A DNA stretch of 64,000 nucleotides from Sphingomonas_O antarctica (GCF_965137005.1 NZ_CBCRXM010000004.1:1-64000); one strand, 5' to 3'; positions 16,495 to 25,385 are shown, counted from the first letter of the stretch. Notes: generated by a model from the letters alone, not told the origin. Program-made: numbers and translations.

Positions 16495-17717
16495 CCCTGG
16501 CTGGCATCAGGGAACGCGTCGAGGGCGCTGAAATCGTGCGGCTCGCTGATCGTATCGACATTGGCGACGGGCCGAGGATCGTCGCGACGCCTTGGCCATG
16601 GCGGGATGCGCGCTCGATACCCCAACGAGAGTGGCTCTATGGCCGGACACTGTTGCGTGGATCTCTGTCGTTGATCGTCGCGCCAGGTGCTGCGGGTAAA
16701 ACTGCCTTCACTGTCGGCCAGTCACTGTCACTCGCATCAGGGCGCAATCTGCTTGGCCAAGCCGTCTGGGGCGGGCCGAAGCGCGTGTGGCTCTGGAATC
16801 TTGAGGACAGCGCTGATGAGATCGACCGGCTGATCGCGGCCGGCGTGCTCCATTGGGGACTGCAGCCCGAACATCTCGAAGGGCGCCTGTTTCGCGACAA
16901 TGCCATGTCGGGTGCGGAACTCGTCGTCGCGGAAGAGGGTGCCGATGGCTTCAAGCTCAAGTTGGACGTGATCGCTGACCTGACGCAGGAATTGCGAGCG
17001 CGGAAGATCGACGTGCTTACGGTCGATCCGTTCGTCAGCGCGCATCGAGCCAGCGAGAACGACAACCGCATGATCGACGCGATTGCCAAGGCGTTCGCAC
17101 ACATCGCGGTCGATGCAAACTGTGCCGTTCAGCTCGTCCACCATTCGATCAAAATTCGTGGTGGTGAAGTCAACGCGGACGCGGCGCGCGGTGCTTCGGC
17201 GTTAGTGAACGCTGCACGGTCAGCACAAGTCCTCAATCGCATGACCGACGAGGAAGCAGCGCGGTTTGCCATCGAGGAAGAGCGCAGGCGTCGATATTTC
17301 CGGGTCTACGACGACAAGCCGAACCGTGCGCCACCTGCCGATCAATCCGACTGGTTCGAGCTAGTCAGCGTGTCCCTGGGCAACGGCGAAAACGGGGGTG
17401 ATGGCGACAGCCTGCCAGTCGTGGTGCCGTGGTCGCCGCCTGACATTTGGGATGACATGACGCCGGATCATCTACGTCGCGTCCAAGCAGCAATCGCCGA
17501 TGGCGAATGGCGAAAGAGCGATCAGGCTTCCGACTGGGTCGGGATCCCCATTGCGGAAGTGCTGGGCCTCGATGTTGAGCGCAAGGCGGACAAGTCGAAG
17601 GTGCGCAAGTATCTCGCCGAATGGATCAAGGGTGGGGCACTCAAAGAGGATCGCCGCAAGGACAAGCATGGAGATTTGCGACCCTTCATCGTGGTCGGCG
17701 AGGCTGTGCTGGCATGA
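16491..17717 (+). CDS. RepA-like hexameric helicase/ATPase
   Basis: A 408-residue RecA-fold ATPase of the plasmid RepA/AAA_25 type. It has Walker A APGAAGKTAF (about residues 64-71), Walker B DVLTVDPFVS and the sensor-like VQLVHHSIK followed by ARGASALVNAARSAQVL, all characteristic of RepA helicases. It starts at a GTG coupled to the primase stop. The C-terminal ~100 residues look like a winged-helix extension. Its expected role is unwinding at the island's replication origin with the preceding primase. Confidence 0.87.
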   Translation: MTLAGIRERVEGAEIVRLADRIDIGDGPRIVATPWPWRDARSIPQREWLYGRTLLRGSLSLIVAPGAAGKTAFTVGQSLSLASGRNLLGQAVWGGPKRVWLWNLEDSADEIDRLIAAGVLHWGLQPEHLEGRLFRDNAMSGAELVVAEEGADGFKLKLDVIADLTQELRARKIDVLTVDPFVSAHRASENDNRMIDAIAKAFAHIAVDANCAVQLVHHSIKIRGGEVNADAARGASALVNAARSAQVLNRMTDEEAARFAIEEERRRRYFRVYDDKPNRAPPADQSDWFELVSVSLGNGENGGDGDSLPVVVPWSPPDIWDDMTPDHLRRVQAAIADGEWRKSDQASDWVGIPIAEVLGLDVERKADKSKVRKYLAEWIKGGALKEDRRKDKHGDLRPFIVVGEAVLA

Positions 17718-17854
17718 TCCCGCACCACGAAACAGGTGCGGTGCGGAACGGTGCGGAGTGCGGGCCTACGAGCTTCCGCACCACCACCCCCTTTATGGGG
17801 GTGGGGGGGTGCGGTGCGGAGGCAAAGGGAAGGAATATCGGGTGCGGGAAATGA
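17714..17854 (+). CDS. possible 46-residue ORF over a GC-rich repeat
   Basis: The ATG overlaps the helicase stop (ATGA) and the ORF ends in another ATGA, so it fits the coupled chain. However, its sequence (FRTTTPFMGVGGCGAEAKGR) is dictated by the GGTGCGG repeats it crosses. It may be a translated spacer rather than a functional protein. Confidence 0.3.
   Translation: MIPHHETGAVRNGAECGPTSFRTTTPFMGVGGCGAEAKGRNIGCGK
17738..17828. repeat. GGTGCGG repeat cluster with strong hairpin
   Basis: Several GGTGCGG/GTGCGGA units occur on the plus strand (from about 17738 and again at 17809-17822) with a complementary CCGCACCACCACCCCC at about 17776. CCACCCCC-TTTA-TGGGGGTGG can fold into a stable hairpin at about 17784-17804. 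It lies directly behind the helicase gene. It could be a terminator, an RNA processing signal, or part of an origin; I cannot decide between these. Confidence 0.5.
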
Positions 17855-17952
17855 GCAATTCTGTGCGAGCCAAAACGACTGTTACCAAGAGTGAAGTTGG
17901 TGTGACCGACGATAAGTCGATCACGAGCACCGGCGCTGGCCTGTGCCGATAG
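17851..17952 (+). CDS. possible 33-residue ORF
   Basis: MSNSVRAKTTVTKSEVGVTD..., started by an ATG overlapping the previous TGA. Support is only the continued start/stop overlap; it is too short to judge by composition. Confidence 0.25.
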   Translation: MSNSVRAKTTVTKSEVGVTDDKSITSTGAGLCR

Positions 17953-18042
17953 TGCCAATTGCGCCGTTAGGTCGGCCCTTACCAACTCTTCAACGTCGGC
18001 TCGCATGTGGGCGCGCGCCATGCAGCAACAGGATCAGCAACA

Positions 18043-18477
18043 ATGACTAACGTCCGTAACGACACCGATAATACGGTGACTGACACCCGCTTCAAGCATG
18101 GTAATCCCGGCAAGCCGAAGGGCGCTCGATCGCGTGTCAGTCGGGCCATCGAGGCGCTGCTGGAAGGCCAGCACGAACAGCTAACCCAAGTCGCAATTAC
18201 GAAGGCTTTGGCCGGCGATATGGTTGCGCTGCGTCTATGCCTCGAACGCCTTGCCCCAGCGCGCAAGGACGCGCCGATCACAATAGATCTGCCTGCGGTG
18301 GAATGCGCAGCTGATGCGGTGGCGGCATCGAGCACTGTTCTCGCGGCGCTTTCCGCTGGGGAGATCACACCAGGGGAAGCCGCTGGAGTGATGGCCCTCC
18401 TCACCGCTCACAAGGGCATCGTCGAGACTGGTGATCTCGAACGTCGGATCGCTGCGCTGGAAGGAACTGCATCATGA
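18043..18477 (+). CDS. DUF5681 domain protein
   Basis: A 144-residue protein with the DUF5681 signature near the N-terminus (FKHGNPGKPKGARSRVSRAI), followed by a helical region (ALAGDMVALRLCLERLAPAR). Genes of this family are common in alphaproteobacterial prophages and islands, often near packaging genes, but the function is not established. The start is taken as ATG 18043; a GTG at 18007 is possible. It is coupled to the next gene by ATGA. Confidence 0.8.
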   Translation: MTNVRNDTDNTVTDTRFKHGNPGKPKGARSRVSRAIEALLEGQHEQLTQVAITKALAGDMVALRLCLERLAPARKDAPITIDLPAVECAADAVAASSTVLAALSAGEITPGEAAGVMALLTAHKGIVETGDLERRIAALEGTAS

Positions 18478-18752
18478 GCAAGCTATCGCCGAGGATCGAA
18501 CGGCTGGAAACGCGAAGACTGACGGTCGATGCGCGTGTCGCGCAGATCGAAGAGCACGCTGCCGAAGTGACCAGCCGACTGACATCAATCGCTGCCAATA
18601 TGGACCAAGAGTTAGCGCAGATCGACGAAGCCGACTGGGCGCGTTTTGCGCCGGCACAGAAGGTGGCTTGGGCGGTTCGGTTCGCGAATTGGCCCTTGGA
18701 TTATGCGATCGCCAAGATGGTGCAGAACGGACAAGACCATGCCGTCGCTTAA
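18474..18752 (+). CDS. small coiled-coil hypothetical protein
   Basis: A 92-residue protein. The N-terminal half is strongly helical and heptad-like (MSKLSPRIERLETRRLTVDA, VAQIEEHAAEVTSRL). It overlaps the DUF5681 stop by ATGA, and its own 3' end overlaps the next start by 14 bases. No family recognised. Confidence 0.65.
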   Translation: MSKLSPRIERLETRRLTVDARVAQIEEHAAEVTSRLTSIAANMDQELAQIDEADWARFAPAQKVAWAVRFANWPLDYAIAKMVQNGQDHAVA

Positions 18753-18957
18753 TCATCGGCTTCGCTCGATCGAGGCAGGGCGGCCCACAGTGCTCTCTCC
18801 TGCTGTTCGCGAATGGCTTGGAGAGCCGCTCTCCTATGCTGAAGCCGAACAAGCTCAACGGGAGCGAACAGAACTGCAGCAACGACCGATGGCAAACCCG
18901 CGAGATTTCCGGAGCGAGCTCCGTGAATGGCTTTTCGGCAGGAGTGAGACCGCATGA
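18739..18957 (+). CDS. small hypothetical protein
   Basis: A 72-residue charged protein (MPSLNHRLRSIEAGRPTVLS; REWLGEPLSYAEAEQAQRER). Its start overlaps the end of the preceding gene and its stop overlaps the next start by ATGA. The N-terminus resembles that of the next small gene (hydrophobic-helix 'xRRVKALE' style), suggesting a series of related short helical proteins. No function assigned. Confidence 0.6.
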   Translation: MPSLNHRLRSIEAGRPTVLSPAVREWLGEPLSYAEAEQAQRERTELQQRPMANPRDFRSELREWLFGRSETA

Positions 18958-19151
18958 ATTTGGATCGTCGAGTAAAGGCCTTGGAAGCGAACGATACCGC
19001 TAACGCCGAACGAACGTGCGTTGTGCTCAGACGCGTCGGAGAAGACCCTGAAACCGCGTGCCGTCGATACGAAGCTGAGCATGGCCCGATCATGCCGGGT
19101 GACCGTGTCATGACGGTGAATTTCGTTGCGCCGCGAGATCCAGTTTCGTGA
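18954..19151 (+). CDS. small hypothetical protein
   Basis: A 65-residue protein (MNLDRRVKALEANDTANAER, then VVLRRVGEDPETACRRYEAE). It is coupled to its neighbours by ATGA on the left and GTGA on the right. The C-terminal part resembles short phage proteins with a 'VLRRxGE' strand, but I cannot name it. Confidence 0.6.
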   Translation: MNLDRRVKALEANDTANAERTCVVLRRVGEDPETACRRYEAEHGPIMPGDRVMTVNFVAPRDPVS

Positions 19152-19408
19152 CGGTGGAGACTCTGTCATCTGTCGAGCCCTATTACGATGAGGCTGCATT
19201 GCGCATCGCTCTCAACGTGATCGTTGATCGGTTCCTGATGCGACTGCGGACCCAGCTTGTTAATGATCGTAATGTTGCTCTCGATCATCTCGATGAGCGA
19301 TTGGTCGTCGTCCCGGTGCCCGCCGAGCATCATGAGGTGATGGACGGCCTTTGCAGCCAAGTTGAATCCGTCTTCCAGGCTCAATGGCAAGGCGGAGCAG
19401 AGCACTGA
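19148..19408 (+). pseudogene. 5' part of a 145-codon island gene split by the Tn3 transposon
   Basis: This frame starts with a GTG coupled to the gene before it and gives 86 residues ending GAEH. The stop codon is made by the first bases of the transposon's terminal repeat. Removing 19407-37447 and one copy of the CACT that flanks both ends joins it in frame to 37448-37630 (GAEH + WTKWAVGYLDEWW...). The restored protein is 145 residues. Its function is unknown; it is acidic and helical. This is direct evidence that the transposon arrived after the island operon was complete. Confidence 0.85.
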
Positions 19409-19504
19409 GGGCAGCGCGACCATTGTGAGATAAACAACGCTTAGCCGAACAGATAAAGAACGACGGTGCCCAGGGCCTAACGCGCCGATGTCTGCAAGTG
19501 GTGG
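19407..19504 (+). repeat. left terminal inverted repeat of the Tn3 transposon
   Basis: 98 bases matched in inverted orientation by 37350-37447, with one difference (GATGTC here, GACGTC in the right copy after reverse complementing). The outermost 38 bases are the Tn3-type repeat; the inner 60 are extra identity. Confidence 0.92.
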
Positions 19505-19792
19505 TTAGCTGCCCGTCCGCTTTCGAACCTTTGCGACTACGGATCGCATTAACCGTCCGACGGCGTAACCGGCCAATGCACCAAGACTCGGCCAAAGTGG
19601 TACAAACACAAAATCGAGCGCGCTAGTCGATCTGACATTTTCGGGATGAAGCCGCTGTTCGGCAATCACTACCACGATCATCGCGATAGGGATGATCCAC
19701 AAGCCCGCACATCCGATCCGAAAATTGGCGATCAGCAGCGCCGCAAGGAACCCGATGATCGCTCCCACGAGAGCTAAGGCTTCTATGGTCAT
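19505..19792 (-). CDS. small integral membrane protein
   Basis: A 95-residue protein with three predicted membrane helices (LALVGAIIGFLAALLIANF; GLWIIPIAMIVVVIAEQ; LWPSLGALAGYAVGRLM) and a basic C-terminus (VVAKVRKRTGS). The gene lies between the left terminal repeat and tnpA, on the same strand as tnpA, so it is transposon cargo. Family not recognised. Confidence 0.6.
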   Translation of the reverse strand: MTIEALALVGAIIGFLAALLIANFRIGCAGLWIIPIAMIVVVIAEQRLHPENVRSTSALDFVFVPLWPSLGALAGYAVGRLMRSVVAKVRKRTGS

Positions 19793-19856
19793 AAGCCAGC
19801 TTAGCGGCTTGCTCTACGTCCGCTAGTGGGCGAAAGCAGTCATGGAAGGTCGGGCC

Positions 19857-22814
19857 CTATGCCGCACGGCGCCGGCCGGCGAAATTCAGCGATCGCCGCC
19901 CTGCCGGTAGCGCCGCAGCCCTGTCCCACAGGAAGTCGCCCGAGAACGCGATGTGCTCCCACCCGACTGGCGAGGTGTGGGTCAGCAGGTAATCGGGCGC
20001 GTCGTCGCCGTTGGCCCGAAGGTGGGCAACAGCATCGGCCATGTACGTCGAATTCCAGTAGACGATGGCGGCGATTACCAGGTTGAGCCCGGACGCCCGG
20101 AACTGCTGCGCCTCATGGCTGCGGTCGGCAATGCGGCCCTGCCGAAATGTGCAGATGGCCTGTGCCAACGCATGTCGCTGCTCGCCCTTGTTGAGGCCAG
20201 CATGGCAGCGGCGGCGTAGCTCCGGCATCTCGAGCCAGTCTAGCATGAACAGCGTGCGCTCGACACGGCCAATTTCCTGAAGCGCCAGGTCGAGCTGGTT
20301 CTGACGCTCATACGCAGCCAGCTTTTTCAGCATCGTCGACGGCGCAACGACGCCGGTTTTCAGCGACGCGACAAGGCGGAGCACATCGCCCCAGTGCTCG
20401 GTGATGACGTCGGCCCGGATGCGCTTGCCCATCAGCGGCGCCAGTCCCTGATAATCCGAGGCCGGGCCGATCGAGGCAAGCCTGCGGTCGGGGAAATCGC
20501 GCAGCCGCGGGCAGAAGCGGAAGCCGAGGAGCGAGCAAAGCGCAAACACATGGTCGGTGGCGCCGCCGGTGTCGGTATAGTGCTCGGCAATCGCGAGCGA
20601 CGAACTATGGTTAAGTAACCCGTCCAGCACATAGGGCGCCTCATGCGTCGCTGCCGAGATGACGGTGACATGGTAGGGACCATGCTGGTCCGAGACATGG
20701 GTGTAGAAAGAGAAGCCGGGATCGACGCCGTATTTTGCGTTGACCTCGCCGGCGCCGCTGCCCCGCTTGCCCGAGCGAAAGAACTGGCCGTCCGAAGATG
20801 ATGTGGTGCCGTCGCCCCAGACCGACGCGATCGGCAGCCCGTGATGAGCGTCGATGATCTTCGCCAGTGCCGCCCGATAGGTCTCTTCGCGAATGAAGGC
20901 ATCTGCCGTCCACACCAGCTGGTCGCGGGTCACACCTTGACTGGCATCGGCCATGCGCGAGAGCCCGAGATTGGTGGCGTCGGCGAGGATGGCAGCGAAC
21001 AGCGCGTTTTCGTTGCTGCAGGGCTCGCCGGTCCGCAGGTTGGTGAATGCTGCGGCAAAACCGGTCTCGCGCGCCACTTCGTGCAGCACCTCGGTGATCC
21101 GCGCTGCCGGCAGCAGACCATCAAGCCGACCCGCGATCAGATCTGCTTCTTGCGGCGTGGCAGCCCGAACCGGCGCGATGTGCAGTTTGCCATCGCGTAG
21201 TTCGACGCCATCAAGCTTGCCGCGCGACAGGCGGTGCCAGAACCGCCGCAGCCGCCAGTCGAGCTTGCGGCCTCGGGTCTCGAGCCATTCGGCAGCGGTG
21301 GCAGGCAGATTCAGCTCGGCCACCACCGGCGCTGCCGCCTCGGCGCTGACGAGATAGCTATCGAAGCGGCGGTAATTGCCCGATCGCTCTACCCAGACAT
21401 CGCCGGACCGGAGCTTGTTTCGAAGGTGCGCAAATATGCCCGTCTCATAGAGGCGCCGATCAATTTTTCCTTCAGCGCTGACCAGGGCCCACCAGTCCTT
21501 GCGGAACGGCATTGGCGCATCCGCCGGGACCTGCCGACGGCCGGAACGGTTCATGTCGCGCAGCAACTGCAACGCCTTGAGGGTCGGATCCCCAGGGCGG
21601 GCCGCCTTGAAATCGAGCACTTCGAGGAGGAGCGGTGCAAACTTCCTGAGCGTCGTCCACCGATCGGCAGCACGGATGAGCGGATCCTGGCCGGCAAGTT
21701 CAGCGATCGCTGTCACTTCCGCCCGCGCACGCATCAGCTTCGCCCAGCCTACTCGGCTGTCGAGCACCTCCATGGGATCGGCATCGTTGTCAGCGGCATC
21801 ACTAAGCGCATCGAGGGTGCCGCGAAAAAGCTTCATGAGCCGACCCACATCCTTGCCGGTGGCGGCGTAGTTGCGATCCTGTGCCTTGCGCGCCCTGGTG
21901 AAGGCACCGCCGATCAGCCGGTCGGCCATCTCGAGCGCCGCATCGATCAGTCTTGCCTCCAGATCGAGCAGGAGCGCGACGAGGATAGCGTGCCGCCGAT
22001 GCGACGAGTAGCGGTCGAGCAAATAGGCAGACGATGCCCGACCCTCCCGAACGAGCTGTCGAAGCCGATCGGGATGAATGTTCGATCCGGCTCCAGGATC
22101 GATGGCAAAGCTGCGCACGAAAATCAGCTTTTCGATCAGGTTGCGGACGTGATCGGCCTTGGGCGCTGTGGGAATAGCCTTTGCCCAAGCCAGCGGCGTG
22201 ACCCCGCGCGCCGGATCAGCAACCAGCAACGCGTCGAGCCGACCCCGCTGCTCGGCGGTCAGCCCGGCAATCAGCGTGTGGGCAATGCGCTTCCTGGCGC
22301 GCGCACGCCCAGCCAGGCCGGTGCGCTCGATGACCGCCGGCGCCGGCAGTAAGATGCGTTCGCCGCGCAGGGTATCGATGATGCCAGTGGCGATCGCGAA
22401 ACCGCTGTCGGTTGACCAGGCCGCCTTGGGGCCCGCCTCGATCATCAGCGACAGGTCGCCAACGGTCGGCGCTCGTAAGCCAAGAGCAGCAGTAATTTCG
22501 CGAGCATGGTCGGTCAGGGTCTGGGATCGGCGAGCATAGGTAACAAAGGCGCTTGCCGGCTCACCGATCTGCTCCGCTACATAGCTGACAAAGCCTGGCG
22601 GCAGGTCACCGGCCAGCGCCAATCCGAAACCGGGATGGCGCACGAGTGCAAGCTGCACGGCAAAGCCGAGCCGGTTGCCCGAACGGCGGCGCGCTTCGAT
22701 CAGGTCAAGGTCGGCCGGGCCGAAGGTGTAGTGACGGGCGAGCGCATCCCGGTCGCTCGGAACGCCGAAAAGGATACGGCGATCGTCGGTATTCAGCAGG
22801 TCGCGTCGGGCCAT
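19857..22814 (-). CDS. tnpA: Tn3-family transposase TnpA
   Basis: A full-length 985-residue Tn3-family transposase. The N-terminal repeat-binding domain starts MARRDLLNTDDRRILFGVPS. The DDE core shows Asp in SVWGDGTTSSSDGQFF, Asp in DHVFALCSLLGFRFCPRLRD and Glu in ADVITEHWGDVLR. The C-terminal region (VYWNSTYMADAV, GWEHIAFSGDFLW) is the usual ending. I chose ATG 22814 because the upstream ATG adds an unconserved leader. It faces left and is divergent from tnpR, now 12.5 kb away because of the nested transposon. Confidence 0.95.
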   Translation of the reverse strand: MARRDLLNTDDRRILFGVPSDRDALARHYTFGPADLDLIEARRRSGNRLGFAVQLALVRHPGFGLALAGDLPPGFVSYVAEQIGEPASAFVTYARRSQTLTDHAREITAALGLRAPTVGDLSLMIEAGPKAAWSTDSGFAIATGIIDTLRGERILLPAPAVIERTGLAGRARARKRIAHTLIAGLTAEQRGRLDALLVADPARGVTPLAWAKAIPTAPKADHVRNLIEKLIFVRSFAIDPGAGSNIHPDRLRQLVREGRASSAYLLDRYSSHRRHAILVALLLDLEARLIDAALEMADRLIGGAFTRARKAQDRNYAATGKDVGRLMKLFRGTLDALSDAADNDADPMEVLDSRVGWAKLMRARAEVTAIAELAGQDPLIRAADRWTTLRKFAPLLLEVLDFKAARPGDPTLKALQLLRDMNRSGRRQVPADAPMPFRKDWWALVSAEGKIDRRLYETGIFAHLRNKLRSGDVWVERSGNYRRFDSYLVSAEAAAPVVAELNLPATAAEWLETRGRKLDWRLRRFWHRLSRGKLDGVELRDGKLHIAPVRAATPQEADLIAGRLDGLLPAARITEVLHEVARETGFAAAFTNLRTGEPCSNENALFAAILADATNLGLSRMADASQGVTRDQLVWTADAFIREETYRAALAKIIDAHHGLPIASVWGDGTTSSSDGQFFRSGKRGSGAGEVNAKYGVDPGFSFYTHVSDQHGPYHVTVISAATHEAPYVLDGLLNHSSSLAIAEHYTDTGGATDHVFALCSLLGFRFCPRLRDFPDRRLASIGPASDYQGLAPLMGKRIRADVITEHWGDVLRLVASLKTGVVAPSTMLKKLAAYERQNQLDLALQEIGRVERTLFMLDWLEMPELRRRCHAGLNKGEQRHALAQAICTFRQGRIADRSHEAQQFRASGLNLVIAAIVYWNSTYMADAVAHLRANGDDAPDYLLTHTSPVGWEHIAFSGDFLWDRAAALPAGRRSLNFAGRRRAA

Positions 22815-22861
22815 TGGTTGCTCCGGAGCATGGGGATAGACAGAACTCTGCGCCGAACAGC

Positions 22862-22951
22862 GCAAAGCTCACGACATGCTGTCACGCAAACTCGATGCAG
22901 ACTACCTTTGCGTTTCTTTGACAAAGTGACCGGTTACGTGACACTTTTGGG
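22862..22951. other. left part of the Tn3 res site, interrupted
   Basis: Resolvase-site-like inverted motifs (CTGTCACGCAAAC, TTTGACAAAGTGAC, CGTGACAC) lie between the tnpA start and the nested transposon. The last eight bases, CTTTTGGG, are repeated at 35285-35292. Joined to the right part at 35285-35366, they restore the palindrome GACA-CTTTTGGG-TGTC. Confidence 0.6.
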
Positions 22952-23001
22952 TGTAGATGTCAGCGCTGATTGGCACAGTCCTGTCAGCGCTAAGTGACAC
23001 C
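22952..23001 (+). repeat. left end of the nested transposon
   Basis: Two repeats, TGTCAGCGCTGATTGGCACA (22958-22977) and TGTCAGCGCTAAGTGACACC (22982-23001), follow the TGTAGA tip. They look like transposase binding sites. The tniB stop codon lies inside the second one. Confidence 0.85.
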
Positions 23002-23814
23002 AATCACAAGGGTGCTGCGCGCCGCTTCCACCACATCGTCGGTGATCGCATTGAGGCCGTTGATCCTCAGGATGCGCTCGATCTGGACGAACAAGCGGTG
23101 CAGCAAACGGAAGTTGCCGCCCGTGATCCGCACGATCGCGGCGACTGCCTGTGCGTCGGTGAAATCCGCATCGTCCATCGCTAGCCCCAGGTCGCGCCAG
23201 CGCCGTGTCAGCACAAAGGTCAGTTCCTGATCCTGCAACGGTCGGTAGTGGTGGGCAAAGCCGACGCGGCTGAAAAGCTGCGCGTATCGCTCCATCCGTT
23301 TTTCGATACCCGGCATCCCGATCAGGATCAGGCCGATGCCCTGCCGATCGAACAGGTCACGCAAATATTCCAACCCCGTGTTGGACAGGCGATCGGCCTC
23401 ATCGACGATCAACAATTCGACAAAATGTTTGCGGGGAGACGCGATGATCTGATCTTTGGGACGGATATGCTCATCGATGCAGGCATCGACCCTATCGATG
23501 AGACGGGGCAGGTCCTGACGAAGCTCGCGGAGCGTGCTGCCCACTGTGGGCGTATAAAACACGGCACGCGCGCGATTGAGGTCGGCGTAGATTTTGAGGT
23601 CTGACGGCTGCCGCGCACCCCATGTCATGAGTAGATCGACTGCGCCGTCCCAACGAGCGTAGCGTCGCGCAGACAGGGTTTTGCCGACGCCGGCCGTGCC
23701 ATGACACAAGCCGATGTAGCGGTGCTTACGGACGGCGTTTGCAAATTCGGTGAAGCGGCGATGCTCCTGCGTCGAGATAAAGCTGGTGGCGCGAGCGCTT
23801 CCGTCCGCCATCAC
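22990..23814 (-). CDS. tniB: TniB-like AAA ATPase of the transposon
   Basis: A 274-residue AAA ATPase of the TniB/IstB-like transposition regulator group. Walker A GTAGVGKT is at about 39-46, Walker B LLIVDEADRLSN at about 134-141, followed by a sensor region (LILIGMPGIEKRME). It assists TniA in choosing and capturing the target. It overlaps the tniA stop by ATGA and its own stop is inside the left end of the element, so nothing is wasted at this side. Confidence 0.9.
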   Translation of the reverse strand: MMADGSARATSFISTQEHRRFTEFANAVRKHRYIGLCHGTAGVGKTLSARRYARWDGAVDLLMTWGARQPSDLKIYADLNRARAVFYTPTVGSTLRELRQDLPRLIDRVDACIDEHIRPKDQIIASPRKHFVELLIVDEADRLSNTGLEYLRDLFDRQGIGLILIGMPGIEKRMERYAQLFSRVGFAHHYRPLQDQELTFVLTRRWRDLGLAMDDADFTDAQAVAAIVRITGGNFRLLHRLFVQIERILRINGLNAITDDVVEAARSTLVIGVT

Positions 23815-25292
23815 TCACCCTCATAATAAGTGCGGAGGCGCGGCTTGTTTCGTGTCGGCTCGGGTGTCGTGGCAGGCGCGGGTTTCGATGTTGGAGCCTG
23901 TGTCGTGCCCGAAGCGGGCGGGCGCAGGATCGCGGGCAGATAGTCCGCAACGCGGGCCTTTCTCTCTCCAATCTCGCTTCGCAGCCGACGACGATAGGCA
24001 ACGCGGGCGGATTGGACATCCTTGAGCGTGATATTCTGGCCAGCATGGTCGGGGCTGACAGCCCGGCACAGAAAGATGTTGCGATGGAACACCCGAACCT
24101 CGCCGACGTCACGAGGATCGTAGCGGATTGTCACCGGCTCGCCGACATAGGCGGCAAGCGTAGGGTCGAAGTAGCGCAGCCCCTCGAAACGGATGCCGTC
24201 GCGGTGGACGGTACGAGGCTTGGCGACCATGACCAGCAGCGAGTCCAGCTCCTCCAGTGTTTCCGGCATTCGGGATAGCCAACCGTCGCCACGCCACGCG
24301 TCTACGGGCGGTACGCCAATCGCGCGGTGCGAGCGGACGTTGTAGATCGCGACGATGTAAGCGCCGATCGCGGCGTCCAACTCGGGCAGTGTCAAGCGAG
24401 GAGGCGAGACCGGTTTGCCGTTGCGAAGATTGCCCGGCAGTTCTGTCAGTAGTTCCGTGTTGATGGTGCGGAACAACCGCTCGATCTTGCCGCGTCCCTG
24501 CGGGCGCGCAACGGCTGAGTAAACCAGACGGATACGAAGATCGGCCGCAGCCTGTTCGAGGTGGAGGCTGGTGAAGTCCGATCCGTGATCGACGTATAGC
24601 ACATCGGGAATGCCACACACCGGCCATGCCGTGTCGGCCTTACGCCAGATCGCCTGCCGCAGCGCGAGCGAGGTATTGAGCGCAGATGGCGCACCGATGA
24701 AAACCATGTAGCCCGCGATCGCGCGCGAGTGATCGTCCAGCACGGTCGTGAGCCACGGCCGCACCTGGCGACCGCCTGCATCAAGAATCAGGATATCAAG
24801 CTGGGTATGATCGGCTTGCCATATTGCATTGGGGCGTTCGGCGCGGTGTCGATGCACCAGCTCGAACTTGTCGCGGAAGGCAGCGGCGCCTTCATGTGCC
24901 AAGGTCAGCATCGCCGGATCGATCCGACGGACGATATCGCGCACACTGCCATAGGACGGCATTCGCCATTCCCGTTCGCCGACGATGCCGGCGAGACGAC
25001 GATGGATAGTCACAATCGATGGCGGTGGTTTGAGCAGCGCCATGCCCTCGATCAGTTCCACCAGTTCTTTCGGGAAGGTGCGCTTGCCCGCTTCCGGACG
25101 GGTTGGTCGCGCAAGTCCTGCCGGACCATCGGCACGGTAGCGGGCAAGCCAGCGGCGGGCGGTGCGGATCGATATGCCGGCGTCGATCGCGGCCTCGGCC
25201 AGCGGCACTGCATCATGGAGATGCCGGCGAAGTACGACCATCCGCGTCGTGACTTCCACACTTCCCGGTTCTGGCCTTCGATCATCGGTCAT
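23811..25292 (-). CDS. tniA: TniA-like DDE transposase
   Basis: A 493-residue rve/Mu-type transposase. An N-terminal helix-turn-helix (AIDAGISIRTARRWLARYRA) precedes the integrase core with Asp161 (QADHTQLD), Asp235 (YVDHGSDF) and Glu271 (GRGKIERLFRT). A Mu-transposase C-terminal beta domain follows (ATIRYDP-like VTIRYDPRDVGEVRVF). The C-terminus ends in a proline/threonine-rich tail. It heads the tniA-tniB operon. Closest in layout to Tn552 and Tn5053 transposases. Confidence 0.92.
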   Translation of the reverse strand: MTDDRRPEPGSVEVTTRMVVLRRHLHDAVPLAEAAIDAGISIRTARRWLARYRADGPAGLARPTRPEAGKRTFPKELVELIEGMALLKPPPSIVTIHRRLAGIVGEREWRMPSYGSVRDIVRRIDPAMLTLAHEGAAAFRDKFELVHRHRAERPNAIWQADHTQLDILILDAGGRQVRPWLTTVLDDHSRAIAGYMVFIGAPSALNTSLALRQAIWRKADTAWPVCGIPDVLYVDHGSDFTSLHLEQAAADLRIRLVYSAVARPQGRGKIERLFRTINTELLTELPGNLRNGKPVSPPRLTLPELDAAIGAYIVAIYNVRSHRAIGVPPVDAWRGDGWLSRMPETLEELDSLLVMVAKPRTVHRDGIRFEGLRYFDPTLAAYVGEPVTIRYDPRDVGEVRVFHRNIFLCRAVSPDHAGQNITLKDVQSARVAYRRRLRSEIGERKARVADYLPAILRPPASGTTQAPTSKPAPATTPEPTRNKPRLRTYYEGE

Positions 25293-25385
25293 GGTGATTT
25301 ACCCCGTCCGAAAGAGGATCGTTCAGCGGACAGTCGATAGCTGGCTTGTCGAGGCACAGAAAACCGCCAAACCCGAGTCTCACAT

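Noticed and set aside
19407..19504. Integron attC site in the 98-bp repeat (GCCTAAC near GTT-type sequence)
   Set aside because: No proper GTTRRRY partner or internal L boxes, and no integron integrase. The outer 38 bases and the split gene show that it is a Tn3 terminal repeat.
19800..19850. Inverted similarity between 19810-19845 and 36000-36030 (CTGCTTTCGCCC-like and CCGCTGTCGCCC-like)
   Set aside because: Considered as Tn3 ends, but the match is only about two thirds. It resembles an interspersed sphingomonad palindrome, and the real ends were found further out.
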